Source: Acidobacteriota bacterium
Lineage (GTDB): Bacteria > Acidobacteriota > Blastocatellia > Pyrinomonadales > Pyrinomonadaceae
Assembly (NCBI GenBank): GCA_003222895.1
Contig: QHXI01000053.1
Span: 1-64,000, forward strand
Direction of reading: 5' to 3'
DNA length: 64,000 bases
Below the pieces are notes generated by a model that was not told where the DNA came from, searched no databases, and saw only the letters and a list, made by a program, of their open reading frames with translations. The translations under genes and the position numbers were made by a program. Shown here in pieces: positions 18,695 through 28,006 of the stretch (position 1 is the stretch's first letter; the number at the start of each line of letters is the position of its first letter).

Positions 18695-20023
18695 ATGAGT
18701 ACTCCTGCACCACAACTCGAACTTCAGAAACTGAATGACTTTCAGACCACAACCCTGGGTAACAACAAAGTGGTTCGCGGCCCTGATCCGTCGCCCGAGC
18801 TAACCATCCAGGTTATGGATGCAATCCTGGAACTAATTCAACAGGTGGAAGACAAGAAGATTACGCTGACGGCCGACGCCGATGTGGTCGGATCTGTCAA
18901 CCAGCGGATTGCCGAACTCGATGAGAGCGTCAACGAGAATCTCAATGAGGTGATCCAAGACGAGAAATTTCAGCGTCTTGAAAGGTCCTGGCGCGGACTG
19001 CATTACCTCGTCAGCCGGGCGGAAACGAGCACCACGCTGAAGCTGCGCCTTTTGAACGCGACCAAAGACGAAATTGGGAAAGATTTGGCTCGCGCGGTCG
19101 AATTCGATCAAAGCGCGCAATTCAAAAAAATCTACGAAGAGGAATACGGGACCTTCGGCGGCGCGCCGTATAGTGTCCTGATTGGCGACTATCAATTCGA
19201 CCGGAGTCCGAAAGATCTGAGTTGGCTCGAGAAGATGTCGAACGTCGCCGCCGCGGCGCATGCACCATTCATCGCGGCTTCAGATCCGAGACTCTTTGAC
19301 ATGGACAGCTTTGACGATCTTGGCAATCCGCGCGATCTCGCCAAGATTTTCGAAAGCAGTGAACTGGCCAAGTGGCGCTCTTTCCGCGACAGCGAAGACT
19401 CGCGCTATGTGGCTCTTTGCCTGCCGCGTTTTCTGTTGCGGCAACCGTATGGCCGCGATGACTATATGGCCAAGGTCAAGGATGCATCAGGCAACGTGGT
19501 CCAGGACGGCACGGGCAAGGTCGTGGTTGAACCTGAGCGGCTCACGGGGCGCATTCCGGCCGACGACGTTGAGTTTCAGGAGAACGTTGACGGGGACGCC
19601 TCGAAATATTGCTGGGGCAATCCGGCTTACGCTTTGGCGGAACGGATCACCAATGCCTTTGCCCTCTACAAATGGACCGCCGCCATCCGCGGCGTAGAAG
19701 GTGGAGGTCTGGTCGAAGGCATTCCGGCGGTCACCTTTAGAACTCATGAAGGCGAGAAGGTCTTGAAGTATCCGACTGAGGTGGCGATTACCGATCGGCG
19801 CGAGAAGGAGCTGAACGACCTTGGGTTCATTACCTTGGTCCACCGCAAGAACACCGACAACGCCGCGTTCTTTGGCGGTCAGACAGCGCAGAAACCAAAG
19901 GTCTATCAGGATCCGCAGGCCACCGCCAATGCGCGGCTTTCCAGCCAACTGCCTTACATCATGGCGGCTTCCCGGTTCGCTCATTACATCAAGGCGATGA
20001 TGCGTGACAAAGTGGGCAGCTAG
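18695..20023 (+). CDS. tssC: T6SS sheath large subunit TssC (VipB), C-terminally truncated
   Basis: 442 residues, whereas TssC is normally about 490-500. All central motifs are present: LERSWRGLHYLV, VLIGDYQFDRS, FIAASDPRLF, LCLPRFLLRQPYG and YIMAASRFAHYIKAMMRDKVGS. Translation then hits TAG at 20021. The missing C-terminus continues in another frame immediately afterwards (20022-20195, see next entry), but about 25-27 conserved residues that normally join the two parts are absent. As written, the sheath subunit lacks the C-terminal region that contacts neighbouring sheath rings and, in other systems, the recycling ATPase. Confidence 0.92.
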   Translation: MSTPAPQLELQKLNDFQTTTLGNNKVVRGPDPSPELTIQVMDAILELIQQVEDKKITLTADADVVGSVNQRIAELDESVNENLNEVIQDEKFQRLERSWRGLHYLVSRAETSTTLKLRLLNATKDEIGKDLARAVEFDQSAQFKKIYEEEYGTFGGAPYSVLIGDYQFDRSPKDLSWLEKMSNVAAAAHAPFIAASDPRLFDMDSFDDLGNPRDLAKIFESSELAKWRSFRDSEDSRYVALCLPRFLLRQPYGRDDYMAKVKDASGNVVQDGTGKVVVEPERLTGRIPADDVEFQENVDGDASKYCWGNPAYALAERITNAFALYKWTAAIRGVEGGGLVEGIPAVTFRTHEGEKVLKYPTEVAITDRREKELNDLGFITLVHRKNTDNAAFFGGQTAQKPKVYQDPQATANARLSSQLPYIMAASRFAHYIKAMMRDKVGS

Positions 20024-20195
20024 CTCGAAGGCCTCGTATCCGCTGCGAGAAGCCCGCATCGACGTTGAAGACGTATTGGGCAAGCCGGGAGTCTACAAAG
20101 CCGTGGTCTATCTGCGGCCACACTTTCAGCTTGACGAGCTGACTGCGTCGATTCGTCTGGTCGCGGAACTGCCACCTCCGGTGGCGGCGGCGTGA
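20022..20195 (+). pseudogene. tssC: Displaced C-terminus of TssC
   Basis: The peptide SKASYPLREARIDVEDVLGK and the following residues through RPHFQLDELTASIRLVAELP are the conserved end of TssC, here in a different frame from the main part and without its own start. Its adjacency to the premature stop shows a combined deletion and frameshift at about 20020. Confidence 0.85.
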
Positions 20196-20333
20196 TCCGC
20201 GCGCAGTTGCAGCGACCGCGTCCGGCTTGTAAGACCCGGCGCCGGCGCGGATGGAAATAGTTGTGTGCTTCGCTGGCGCGCTCCGGCGCGCCAGCCTTGA
20301 AGTCAATTTCGATCTCAATCAAACGGAGGACAT

Positions 20334-20819
20334 ATGGACGTATTGTTGATGAAATTTGATCCGGACATTCCGGGAACGAGTACGCTTGACCAGTATGCCA
20401 AGCAGATCGAGCTCCTGTCGTTTAGCCATGGTGTCGCGATGCAGATTACCGGCGATATCAGCAACACCGAGCGAACGTCGGGTAAACCCAATCACCAGGA
20501 CTTTACCATCACCAAGTACCTCGACCAGTCGTCGCCAAAACTTAACGAGGCGTGCTGCAAAGGTGATGTGTTCAAGTCAGCGGAGGTCGTGGTGGCCCGC
20601 AACGACAAGGGCAAGGTGCTGCCGCTGATCAGGTACACGTTGAAAAACGTGGTGCTGTCATCGGTCTCGATCGGCGGCGGGGGCGGCGACAAGCCCGTCG
20701 AAACCGTGACCTTGAACTACAACCACATCACCTGGGATTTCCATCACCAGAAGGCCGAGGGTTCGGAGAGTGGTCACGTCGATACCAAGTGGGACCTGGC
20801 AAAGAACGTGAACTCATAG
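20334..20819 (+). CDS. hcp: T6SS tube protein Hcp (TssD)
   Basis: 161 residues, typical Hcp length, with GGAGG seven bases before ATG 20334. The Hcp pattern is visible: MDVLLMKFDPDIPGTS, IELLSFSHGVAM, DFTITKYLDQSSPKL, KNVVLSSVSIGG and the final VTLNYNHITWDF. Hcp hexamers build the inner tube and can carry small effectors in the lumen. The Gly-rich loop (SIGGGGGDK) is as in other Hcp proteins. Confidence 0.93.
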   Translation: MDVLLMKFDPDIPGTSTLDQYAKQIELLSFSHGVAMQITGDISNTERTSGKPNHQDFTITKYLDQSSPKLNEACCKGDVFKSAEVVVARNDKGKVLPLIRYTLKNVVLSSVSIGGGGGDKPVETVTLNYNHITWDFHHQKAEGSESGHVDTKWDLAKNVNS

Positions 20820-20826
20820 GCGTCTG

Positions 20827-21381
20827 GTGCGTGAGCCAAAACCGATCGCGGGTGCGAGAGCGCTGCTCTTCGACCGCCTGGTCGACCTTCATCCGGAAAT
20901 CAAGGAAGAAGAGCGGCCCTTTCGCATCCTTAACCGTGATCAACTGAAGGCGTCTATTCGCCGTGAGTTGGAGCGGTTACTTAACACGCGCTGCTCTCTG
21001 TCGTTGGAGCGAGTTGGCGAAGAGGACAGGTCTGTCGTGGACTACGGCATGCCGGATTTCTCTTCGTTGTCGCCCTGCAGTGCGGACGACCAGGCGCTCA
21101 TGGCTTCAATCATTCGTCAGACGATCGCAGCCTTCGAACCGCGCCTGCGACAAGTCTACGTGGAGGTCACATCGCTCGGCCCAGGCGAAGCCTCTGTCCC
21201 GGTTCAAACGAAGTGCGCGCACGACGTGTTTGAGATTTGGGAATCACGCCCGAGCGGCGAAGGAACACTGCGGGTATCGATCGATGCAGTCATGACAGTC
21301 GGCGAGTTCAACGAACCCGTCCATTTTCCCGTCGTGCTTAACAGCATGAGCGGCGCCGTTGAAATTCATGATAGCCAATAA
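20827..21381 (+). CDS. tssE: T6SS baseplate protein TssE (gp25-like)
   Basis: 184 residues from GTG 20827, seven bases after hcp. It has the gp25/TssE features: LFDRLVDLHPE at the N-terminus, RRELERLLNTRCS in the middle, and VVDYGMPDFSSLSP before helices of the lysozyme-like fold. It overlaps the start of tssF by 14 bases, indicating translational coupling. Length and motif order are normal for the family. Confidence 0.9.
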   Translation: MREPKPIAGARALLFDRLVDLHPEIKEEERPFRILNRDQLKASIRRELERLLNTRCSLSLERVGEEDRSVVDYGMPDFSSLSPCSADDQALMASIIRQTIAAFEPRLRQVYVEVTSLGPGEASVPVQTKCAHDVFEIWESRPSGEGTLRVSIDAVMTVGEFNEPVHFPVVLNSMSGAVEIHDSQ

Positions 21382-23242
21382 CCAGGAAGACCTGCTCAGG
21401 TATTACAAATCCGAGCTGACCTATTTAAGACAGATGGGCGGCGTCTTTGCGGAGCAGTACCCGAAGATCGCCAAACGGTTGGAACTCGGTCCCGACGAGT
21501 GCGCCGACCCGCACGTGGAACGGCTGATCGAAGCGTTCGCGTTTCTGACTGCTCGGCTGCGGCACGAGATCGACCGCGAGTTTCCCGACATTACGAGCGC
21601 GCTGCTCGGGATCTTATGTCCGCAACTCGCCAGTCCGGTCCCCTCGATGACCATTGCGCAGTTCAACGTAGATCCTGAGGCGAAGATGACCACTGGCTTT
21701 GCGATTGACAGGCACGCACCGCTCTTTGCGGATGCCGCCAGTGGATTGTCGTGCCGGTTTCGCACCTGCTACCCGCTCACGCTATGGCCGCTGAAAGTGA
21801 CTCAGGCGAAGGTTGCCAACACCCGAGGTTGGACTTTCCTGGATACCCAAACGGAAGTTGTCTGCGCGGTGCACTTAAAACTTCAGGGCTTGGCGCCAAA
21901 GAGCAAGCTTCAGGACGTCGAGGTCCATCGACTGCGCTTCTACTTGCATGGCGAGTCAATCACCATCAAGACACTTTACGAACATTTGTTTTGTCACCTT
22001 CATAACGTGGCGCTGAAAATCCCGGGCACGGACGATCCTATTTATCTCGGCGCTGAATCAGTTCAACCGGTTGGCTTCGGATTGGATAGCGACATCTTGC
22101 CTTATCCTCAGAACGCCCATCCTGGATACATGCTGCTTCAGGAGTTCTTTTCTTTCCCGAAGCAATATCTGTTCTTCGATCTCTGTTTCGATCAGCCTAA
22201 TCCGCAGCGCCGTGGGACCACCAACACGTGGCTGGATTTCTTTGATCCAAAGTCGCCGGTGGAGAGCCTTGACGTATTGCTTCTGCTCGACCGTCAGCCT
22301 CGCGAAAATCTGGCCCTGGATGAAAACACTTTTCGTTTGGGCTGCACTCCGATAATCAATTTGTTTCCGAAAACCACTGAGCCCATTCGCCTCGATCACC
22401 GCAACCTGGAATATCCGCTGGTGCCTGACAAGCGGCGCGAACGAACCACCGAAGTGCACACGATTCTTTCAGTGTCAGCCTCGCCGGATACGAACGACCG
22501 CACGCAACAACTCGAGCCTTTCTACTCCTACAATCACCGCATGCAGGCCGCCAATCACAGAGCTTTCTGGCATGCGCGACGTGTGGCCTCGGCGCGAAGA
22601 GATGTCCGGGGAACTGAAATGCTTTTGTCTTTTCTCGATCTTGATCTGAATCCCAGTCAGCCCGCGATGCAGACGGTTTACGCCCACACCTTATGCACGA
22701 ATCGCGAACTGGCCAGGCAACTTCCAGCGGGAACTCTCTTGCAAATCGAACAGACGACACATCTCGATCCCAAGTGGCCGATAGTCTGTCTCGAAAAACC
22801 CACGCCGCCGCTCGAGCCTTCGCTGGGAGGCGCCACTGCCTGGCGGCTGGTCTCGCATCTGTCGCTCAACCATCTGTCATTGTCCGAGGAGAAAGATAGC
22901 CTGCCGGCTTTGAAAGAAATACTGCGTCTGTACGCCTCGGATGACAACCACGTTCACCAGCAACTGATTGAAGGAATAACCGAAATGTCCTGCCGAAGGG
23001 TGATGCGACATATCGGCAACGAGCCGTGGAGAGGTTTTTGTGGCGGCGTAGAAATAACTCTGGTCTTCGATGAAGACCATTACGAGGGAAGCGGTGCGCT
23101 GCTTTTCGGCGCGGTGCTGAACAGTTTCTTTGCTTCTTACGCGGCCGTGAATTCATTTACTCAGCTAATTGTAAAGAGCAAGCAACGGGAAGGAATTTGG
23201 AAACAATGGCCACCAATGGCCGGAGAACAGATCATCCTGTAG
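21368..23242 (+). CDS. tssF: T6SS baseplate protein TssF (ImpG/VasA)
   Basis: About 624 residues from ATG 21368. The N-terminus (DLLRYYKSELTYLRQMGGVFAEQYPKIAKRL, then DPHVERLIEAFAFLTARL) is the strongest TssF signature. ALLGILCPQLASPVPSM and the C-terminal FGAVLNSFFASYAAVNSFTQL also match. TssF forms a heterotrimer with two copies of itself and TssG in the baseplate wedge. It overlaps tssE upstream and tssG downstream (37 bases). Confidence 0.93.
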   Translation: MIANNQEDLLRYYKSELTYLRQMGGVFAEQYPKIAKRLELGPDECADPHVERLIEAFAFLTARLRHEIDREFPDITSALLGILCPQLASPVPSMTIAQFNVDPEAKMTTGFAIDRHAPLFADAASGLSCRFRTCYPLTLWPLKVTQAKVANTRGWTFLDTQTEVVCAVHLKLQGLAPKSKLQDVEVHRLRFYLHGESITIKTLYEHLFCHLHNVALKIPGTDDPIYLGAESVQPVGFGLDSDILPYPQNAHPGYMLLQEFFSFPKQYLFFDLCFDQPNPQRRGTTNTWLDFFDPKSPVESLDVLLLLDRQPRENLALDENTFRLGCTPIINLFPKTTEPIRLDHRNLEYPLVPDKRRERTTEVHTILSVSASPDTNDRTQQLEPFYSYNHRMQAANHRAFWHARRVASARRDVRGTEMLLSFLDLDLNPSQPAMQTVYAHTLCTNRELARQLPAGTLLQIEQTTHLDPKWPIVCLEKPTPPLEPSLGGATAWRLVSHLSLNHLSLSEEKDSLPALKEILRLYASDDNHVHQQLIEGITEMSCRRVMRHIGNEPWRGFCGGVEITLVFDEDHYEGSGALLFGAVLNSFFASYAAVNSFTQLIVKSKQREGIWKQWPPMAGEQIIL

Positions 23243-24828
23243 AGGAATACGGTTGGGGAAAAGCTGCGGCAGTCGAAAGCTGGCTCTTCGCTGAAGGCCA
23301 TCGGTTTGATTTTTTCCAGGCAGTCCGTCTGCTGGAAATGATTCAGGGCCGCAAGCGTCGCCGGCGGAAGTCACCAGACGAAGGCGGCGGCCCAAGCCAG
23401 GAAGTCGTTCGATTCCGGTCTTCCGTCAGTCTGGACTTTCCCGCCAGTGACGTGGCGGAAGTCAGAAGACAACCTTCACGACCGTTGCGCAAGAATAACG
23501 GCGCCGGCTCCGGGCGCGCGACGATTGATCGTTCCCAGAGAGAAACGCCGGCGGAAATGACGGTGAATTTTCTCGGCCTCGCCGGCGGTCTCGGCGCACT
23601 CGAAACCGCGACGACCGAGCTAATCCTGCAGCGTGCATCGCGACAAGATGAGGCCCTGAAAGATTTTCTCGACATTTTCAACCACCGACTTGTTTCGTTG
23701 CTCTATCGCATTCGCAAACATCATCACGTGGCCCTCGGGATTACGGCGCCCGGCGACGATGAGATCTCAAATTATTTGTATTCGCTCATCGGGCTCGGTA
23801 CTCCGAATCTTCGCGGACGAATGCAAGTGCGCGATCGGTCGTTGCTCTATTACGCAGGTATTCTTGCCCAGAAACCGCGATCGATGGCTGGACTGGAACG
23901 GATTCTCGCAGATTATTTTCAGGTTCAGGTCAAAGGACATCAGTTCGCGGGCGAATGGTGCGAACTGGACGAAAGCCAGTGGACCACGATTGGTGTTGCG
24001 GGTCGGAACCAGCGATTGGGCCAGGACACCGTCGTGGTTGGCACCCGCGTATGGGACCAGGAGGCGCGCTTCGAAATTGAACTCGGGCCACTCTCGTTTA
24101 CCGAGTTCTTTGCTTTCCTGCCGACCAACTGGCAGTTCGGGACGCTCTGCGATTTGATTCGCTTCTATGTAGAGGACCGATTTAGATTCAACATTCGACT
24201 CACACTGTCCGATACCAATATAGGTGGATCGCGATTGGTGAATTCCGATAATTACGAGAAGGGGCTGCAGCACCCTGAGACGCTCGGGCTGCTGGCCTGG
24301 ACGTCGCGTTTGAATTCTCAATCCACCGAACCCAAGGCGCCGGCTGAAAAGAGTCCACAGAACTTCTCGATCATCATCTCGCCTGAATCGCTGGGATCGG
24401 ACTCTCAAGCGATCAAGAGTCGAATGCTGTCGCAATTGCCGCGGGGCAAACAGGCAGAACTGCTGGCAATGGTTGATATGAAGCAGTTTCAAAAGAACGA
24501 GATCGTGATGTTCCAGGGCAATCCGGGCAATTCGATGTTCGTTATTCGCAAAGGCCGGGTCCAGATCTCTCGCAATGAACGGGGCAACGAAAGACTCCTC
24601 GGCGTCCTGGAGCCGGGTGATTCATTTGGAGAGCTGGCGCTGTTGACGAAAAAGCCGTACAGCGAGACTGCCCTAACGCTTGAGGAATGTGAGATCTCCG
24701 AGATCAGCCGCAAACAACTCGAGGAGTTTCTGGCGAAGTATCGCCACCTGCGAAACACAATCGATCACTATCTTGAAAGTTGGCTGCAGGCAAATGACCG
24801 AACGACCGCAATTAGCAAAAGAAGATGA
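23206..24828 (+). CDS. tssG: TssG baseplate protein fused to a cyclic-nucleotide-binding-like domain
   Basis: About 540 residues, while TssG is usually about 320-360. Residues 1-385 are TssG: FDFFQAVRLLEM, VRFRSSVSLDFPASDV, LGLAGGLGALETATTELIL, and the VxGxRVWDQEARFEIELGPLS segment. Residues about 420-535 are a cNMP-binding-type beta-roll: MFQGNPGNSMFVIRKGRVQI, then GVLEPGDSFGELALL. The phosphate-binding cassette reads FGELALLTKKPYSETA; the Arg normally following Pro (PRxA) is Tyr, so classical cAMP binding is doubtful. The fusion is in one uninterrupted frame. It could let a small ligand or partner gate baseplate assembly (inference). Start ATG 23206 overlaps tssF. Confidence 0.88.
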   Translation: MATNGRRTDHPVEEYGWGKAAAVESWLFAEGHRFDFFQAVRLLEMIQGRKRRRRKSPDEGGGPSQEVVRFRSSVSLDFPASDVAEVRRQPSRPLRKNNGAGSGRATIDRSQRETPAEMTVNFLGLAGGLGALETATTELILQRASRQDEALKDFLDIFNHRLVSLLYRIRKHHHVALGITAPGDDEISNYLYSLIGLGTPNLRGRMQVRDRSLLYYAGILAQKPRSMAGLERILADYFQVQVKGHQFAGEWCELDESQWTTIGVAGRNQRLGQDTVVVGTRVWDQEARFEIELGPLSFTEFFAFLPTNWQFGTLCDLIRFYVEDRFRFNIRLTLSDTNIGGSRLVNSDNYEKGLQHPETLGLLAWTSRLNSQSTEPKAPAEKSPQNFSIIISPESLGSDSQAIKSRMLSQLPRGKQAELLAMVDMKQFQKNEIVMFQGNPGNSMFVIRKGRVQISRNERGNERLLGVLEPGDSFGELALLTKKPYSETALTLEECEISEISRKQLEEFLAKYRHLRNTIDHYLESWLQANDRTTAISKRR

Positions 24829-26786
24829 GCGCCGTTTACATCCAGGACAATCTAAAACTTCAGATCGCGACCCCGCTGGGGCCGAACAAACTGCTGTTGC
24901 GATCGTTGAGAGGTGAAGAACACATCTCGGGCTTGTTTCAATTCAACCTGGAAATGGTTTCCGAAGACAACGCCCTCGATTTTCAGAGCATCGTCGGCAA
25001 AGCGGTCACGGTCACGCTCAATTTAGCGGACAACACGAAGCACTACTTCAACGGCATTGTAGGCAGGTTCGTGCAGGAGGAAACCAACGTTCGGCTGACG
25101 AGGTATCATGCCGAGATTCACCCATGGCTCTGGCTGCTCACCAAGACCAGCGACTGTCGAATCTTCCAAAACAAGAGTGTACCGGACATCATTAAGTCGA
25201 TCTTTAGTGAGCTGGGCTTTACCGACTTTCGCGACGATCTGAAGAACAGCTACACCCCGCGCGAATACTGCGTTCAGTACAACGAGACCGCATTCAATTT
25301 CGTTTCTCGGCTGATGGAGGACGAGGGCATTTTTTACTTTTTCGAGCACAGCGAAGACAAGCACCTCCTGGTGCTGGGTGATGATGCCGACGCTCACAAG
25401 CCTTGTCCCGGGCTGGAACAAAAATCGATCGTCTTCAAACAATCGCTGGTCGATCACAGCCAGGATCTGGTGATTACGCGCTGCCTCATCGAAGAACAGT
25501 TAGTGAGCGACAAGTGCGCGCTGGACGATTTCAACTTTGAAACTCCAAGCACGGATTTGATCGTCGAAGAGTCAGATCCATCTCGAGACGGCAAGTTGAG
25601 AGTTTACGAATATCCGGGCGGCTTTCTCAAAAAGGACCTGGGAGAGAGTCGCGCCAAGATACGTTTGGATGCGCTGGAGCAGCCGCGGAAACTTATTCGT
25701 GGAGAAGGTTTCGTGCGCGCGTTTGTCGCTGGCCACAAATTCCAACTGAAAGATCACTATCGCCCGGACGTCAATCAAGAATACGCTTTGCGATCCGTCA
25801 CGCACGCCGTCACCCAGGAAAGTTATGTGAACTCGTTCGAAGCTTTTCCGGTCGCGATTCCTTTCCGGCCGCCGCGCGTTAGTTCCAAACCAAGAATCTC
25901 AGGCACGCAGACGGCCAAAGTCGTAGGCAAGTCGGGCGAAGAGATCTGGACCGACAAGTATGGACGCGTGAAGGTCCAGTTTCACTGGGACCAAAAAGGC
26001 AAGAACGACGAAACTAGTTCCTGCTGGATACGAGTTGACTTTGGCTGGGCGGGGAAAAACTGGGGCGGAATATTTGTGCCTCGGATCGGTCAGGAAGTTG
26101 TCGTTAGTTATCTTGAAGGCGATCCCGACCGGCCGCTAATCACAGGCGCAGTCTATAACGGCGAGCAGACAGTTCCTTATCCGCTCCCCAACGAACAAAC
26201 CAAGAGCACCGTGAAGACGAACACTTCCAAAGGTGGTGCCGGCTTCAACGAGATTCGCTTCGAAGACAAGAAGGACTCAGAGGAGCTTTATTTCCACGCG
26301 CAGAAAGATCAGAACATCGTTGTCGAGCATGACCGCGCCAAGAAGGTGCTCAACAACGAGACGAATACGATCAAGAAAGATCGTTCCACCACGATCGAAG
26401 AGGGAAACGACACATACGTGGTGGCCAAAGGCAATCGCACGTTTCAGGTCAATACCGGGAGTGAAACTTATGAAGTAAAAGGAACGCGCGCGGTGACCGT
26501 GACGGGCGACGAAACGCACACGGACAAGGCCAACTTTACACAAAAGGTCACCGGCAATTACGAGCTGAAAGTGACTGGCAACCTGACGATCGACGTCACG
26601 GGATCCGTGACGATTAAATCGGGGATGTCGATGACTCACGAAGCGCAGATGTCGATGACGAACAAAGCGGGGATGTCTTTAACTAATGAGGCGCAGCTGG
26701 CGATCACTAATAAAGGACAAGCGACGAACAGCGTCGAAAGCGGCGGGGTAACCACGATTAAAGGAGCCATCGTCAAGATCAATTAG
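24825..26786 (+). CDS. vgrG: T6SS spike protein VgrG (TssI)
   Basis: 653 residues, start ATG overlapping the tssG stop (ATGA). The gp27-like part carries the typical EHISGLFQFNLEMVSED and FVSRLMEDEGIFYFFEH motifs. The OB-fold region has GEEIWTDKYGRVKVQFHWD and GGIFVPRIGQEVVVSYLEGDPDRPLITG. It ends in a gp5-like beta-helix of repetitive strands (VTGNYELKVTGNLTIDVTG, SMTHEAQMSMTNKAGMSLTN), with no added toxin domain. It should therefore carry effectors by binding to the tip, consistent with the PAAR-like protein and cargo-like genes immediately downstream. Confidence 0.95.
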   Translation: MSAVYIQDNLKLQIATPLGPNKLLLRSLRGEEHISGLFQFNLEMVSEDNALDFQSIVGKAVTVTLNLADNTKHYFNGIVGRFVQEETNVRLTRYHAEIHPWLWLLTKTSDCRIFQNKSVPDIIKSIFSELGFTDFRDDLKNSYTPREYCVQYNETAFNFVSRLMEDEGIFYFFEHSEDKHLLVLGDDADAHKPCPGLEQKSIVFKQSLVDHSQDLVITRCLIEEQLVSDKCALDDFNFETPSTDLIVEESDPSRDGKLRVYEYPGGFLKKDLGESRAKIRLDALEQPRKLIRGEGFVRAFVAGHKFQLKDHYRPDVNQEYALRSVTHAVTQESYVNSFEAFPVAIPFRPPRVSSKPRISGTQTAKVVGKSGEEIWTDKYGRVKVQFHWDQKGKNDETSSCWIRVDFGWAGKNWGGIFVPRIGQEVVVSYLEGDPDRPLITGAVYNGEQTVPYPLPNEQTKSTVKTNTSKGGAGFNEIRFEDKKDSEELYFHAQKDQNIVVEHDRAKKVLNNETNTIKKDRSTTIEEGNDTYVVAKGNRTFQVNTGSETYEVKGTRAVTVTGDETHTDKANFTQKVTGNYELKVTGNLTIDVTGSVTIKSGMSMTHEAQMSMTNKAGMSLTNEAQLAITNKGQATNSVESGGVTTIKGAIVKIN

Positions 26787-26862
26787 TTCAGGCCTTCAAT
26801 ATGTGGGCGCCGTCCGTTCTGAAAAGTTAAAGCTTGAACTGTAACTCGGGTGACTGAACTTC

Positions 26863-27438
26863 GTGACTGAATCGGAGAAACAAGTCGAGGCATCAACGAC
26901 GATCGCGGCTCCTGGTCCACCGGACGGCGAGCTTGTGACTCGCGATCAAGCGGGGCGAATTACCGAAAGAGCTAACTTCAAAGCCGGGAAGTTGGACGGC
27001 GGGACCATTCTCTACGACGAGAGTGGCGCGGTAACTCAGACGGTGACCTTTGCGGCCGGTTTGATGAGCGGCGAGATGGTTTACTTTCAAAAAGGGGTGG
27101 CAGTGTTGAAGGCGATATACAGAGAAGGAAAGCTCGATGGCGCCTCAACGACGTTCGATGAAAGTGGAAAACCAATCATGCAGGCGCAATACCGCGCGGG
27201 CAAATTGCATGGCGACGCGCACTGGTTTGGGCCAGACGGAAAAGCGGTCAAGAGGTCGCAGTTCCGAGAGGGCCAACTCGAGGGCGTTACCGTGGAGTAT
27301 TACCCTGACGGCAAGCCCCATATCAAATCGGAATACAAGGCCGACAAGCTTGATGGTGAAGTGGTGGAATATACCGCGGACGGAAAGATCAAAACCTGGA
27401 CTCTCTACCAATTCGGCCAGCCCGTAAAGAAAACATGA
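26863..27438 (+). CDS. YwqK/MORN-like repeat protein
   Basis: 191 residues from a GTG. It consists of about seven copies of a 20-22-residue repeat with the pattern FxxGxLxGxxxxYxxxG (for example YREGKLDGASTTFDESG and YRAGKLHGDAHWFGPDG), as in MORN-type repeats of the YwqK antitoxin family. No signal peptide. Located between vgrG and the PAAR-like gene, it could be an immunity protein, adaptor or structural part of the tip complex; the sequence does not discriminate. Confidence 0.7.
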   Translation: MTESEKQVEASTTIAAPGPPDGELVTRDQAGRITERANFKAGKLDGGTILYDESGAVTQTVTFAAGLMSGEMVYFQKGVAVLKAIYREGKLDGASTTFDESGKPIMQAQYRAGKLHGDAHWFGPDGKAVKRSQFREGQLEGVTVEYYPDGKPHIKSEYKADKLDGEVVEYTADGKIKTWTLYQFGQPVKKT

Positions 27439-27547
27439 GCTGGAATGAAAGGATGATCTCGTATGAGTCTCGAGATGAAAGACTGAAGGTGAAGCACGAG
27501 ATTCAAGCAGCTCAGGGGCGACGAAACTAAGAGCGAGAGGATTCGAG

Positions 27548-27934
27548 ATGGCCATTCAAGTATGCATGGGTGCAACGCTCCAGTGCAGTTTTGGCTTGGC
27601 GCCGAGCACTCTGATGGTCTTGCCGCAGAATCGCACGATGACGGGTGTCCCCGACGCGAACATTATGGACAACAAGCCGATGGTGAATATTCTGCCGTTT
27701 GGCATGTGCTCGTCGCCGTCGAATCCAACCGTTGCGGCGGCGACGGCGGCGGCACTCGGCGTGTTGACACCCATGCCGTGCATTCCCGTAACGCCCGCGC
27801 CATGGGTTCCCGGATCGCCGACGGCTTTAATCGGCAGCATGCCGGCTCTTAATAACACTTCGAAGTTGATGTGCGCTTACGGCGGAGTAATTCAAATCGT
27901 GAACCCGGGGCAAACGACCGTGATGGTGCCCTAA
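27548..27934 (+). CDS. PAAR-like DUF4280 spike-tip protein
   Basis: 128 residues. Strong DUF4280 pattern: CMGATLQCSFGLAPSTLMVLP, ANIMDNKPMVNILPFGMC, then PMPCIPVTPAPWVPGSP and the final MCAYGGVIQIVNPG. These proteins resemble PAAR tips that sharpen VgrG and dock effectors. Conserved cysteines (CMGATLQC, FGMC, MPC, LMC) could hold a metal ion at the tip. It is the last clear structural T6SS gene. Confidence 0.85.
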   Translation: MAIQVCMGATLQCSFGLAPSTLMVLPQNRTMTGVPDANIMDNKPMVNILPFGMCSSPSNPTVAAATAAALGVLTPMPCIPVTPAPWVPGSPTALIGSMPALNNTSKLMCAYGGVIQIVNPGQTTVMVP

Positions 27935-28006
27935 GAGATTGAATCCGACTTTGGCCTCTCGCCGTCTGACGATCGGCCAAATTGGTGAACACGTGGGAGG
28001 TGCAAC

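Noticed and set aside
20022-20195. Independent small gene between tssC and hcp
   Set aside because: Its sequence is the conserved C-terminus of TssC and it has no start of its own.
23767-24492. Minus-strand open frame of 241 codons opposite tssG
   Set aside because: Wholly overlaps a well-supported gene; composition typical of antisense frames.
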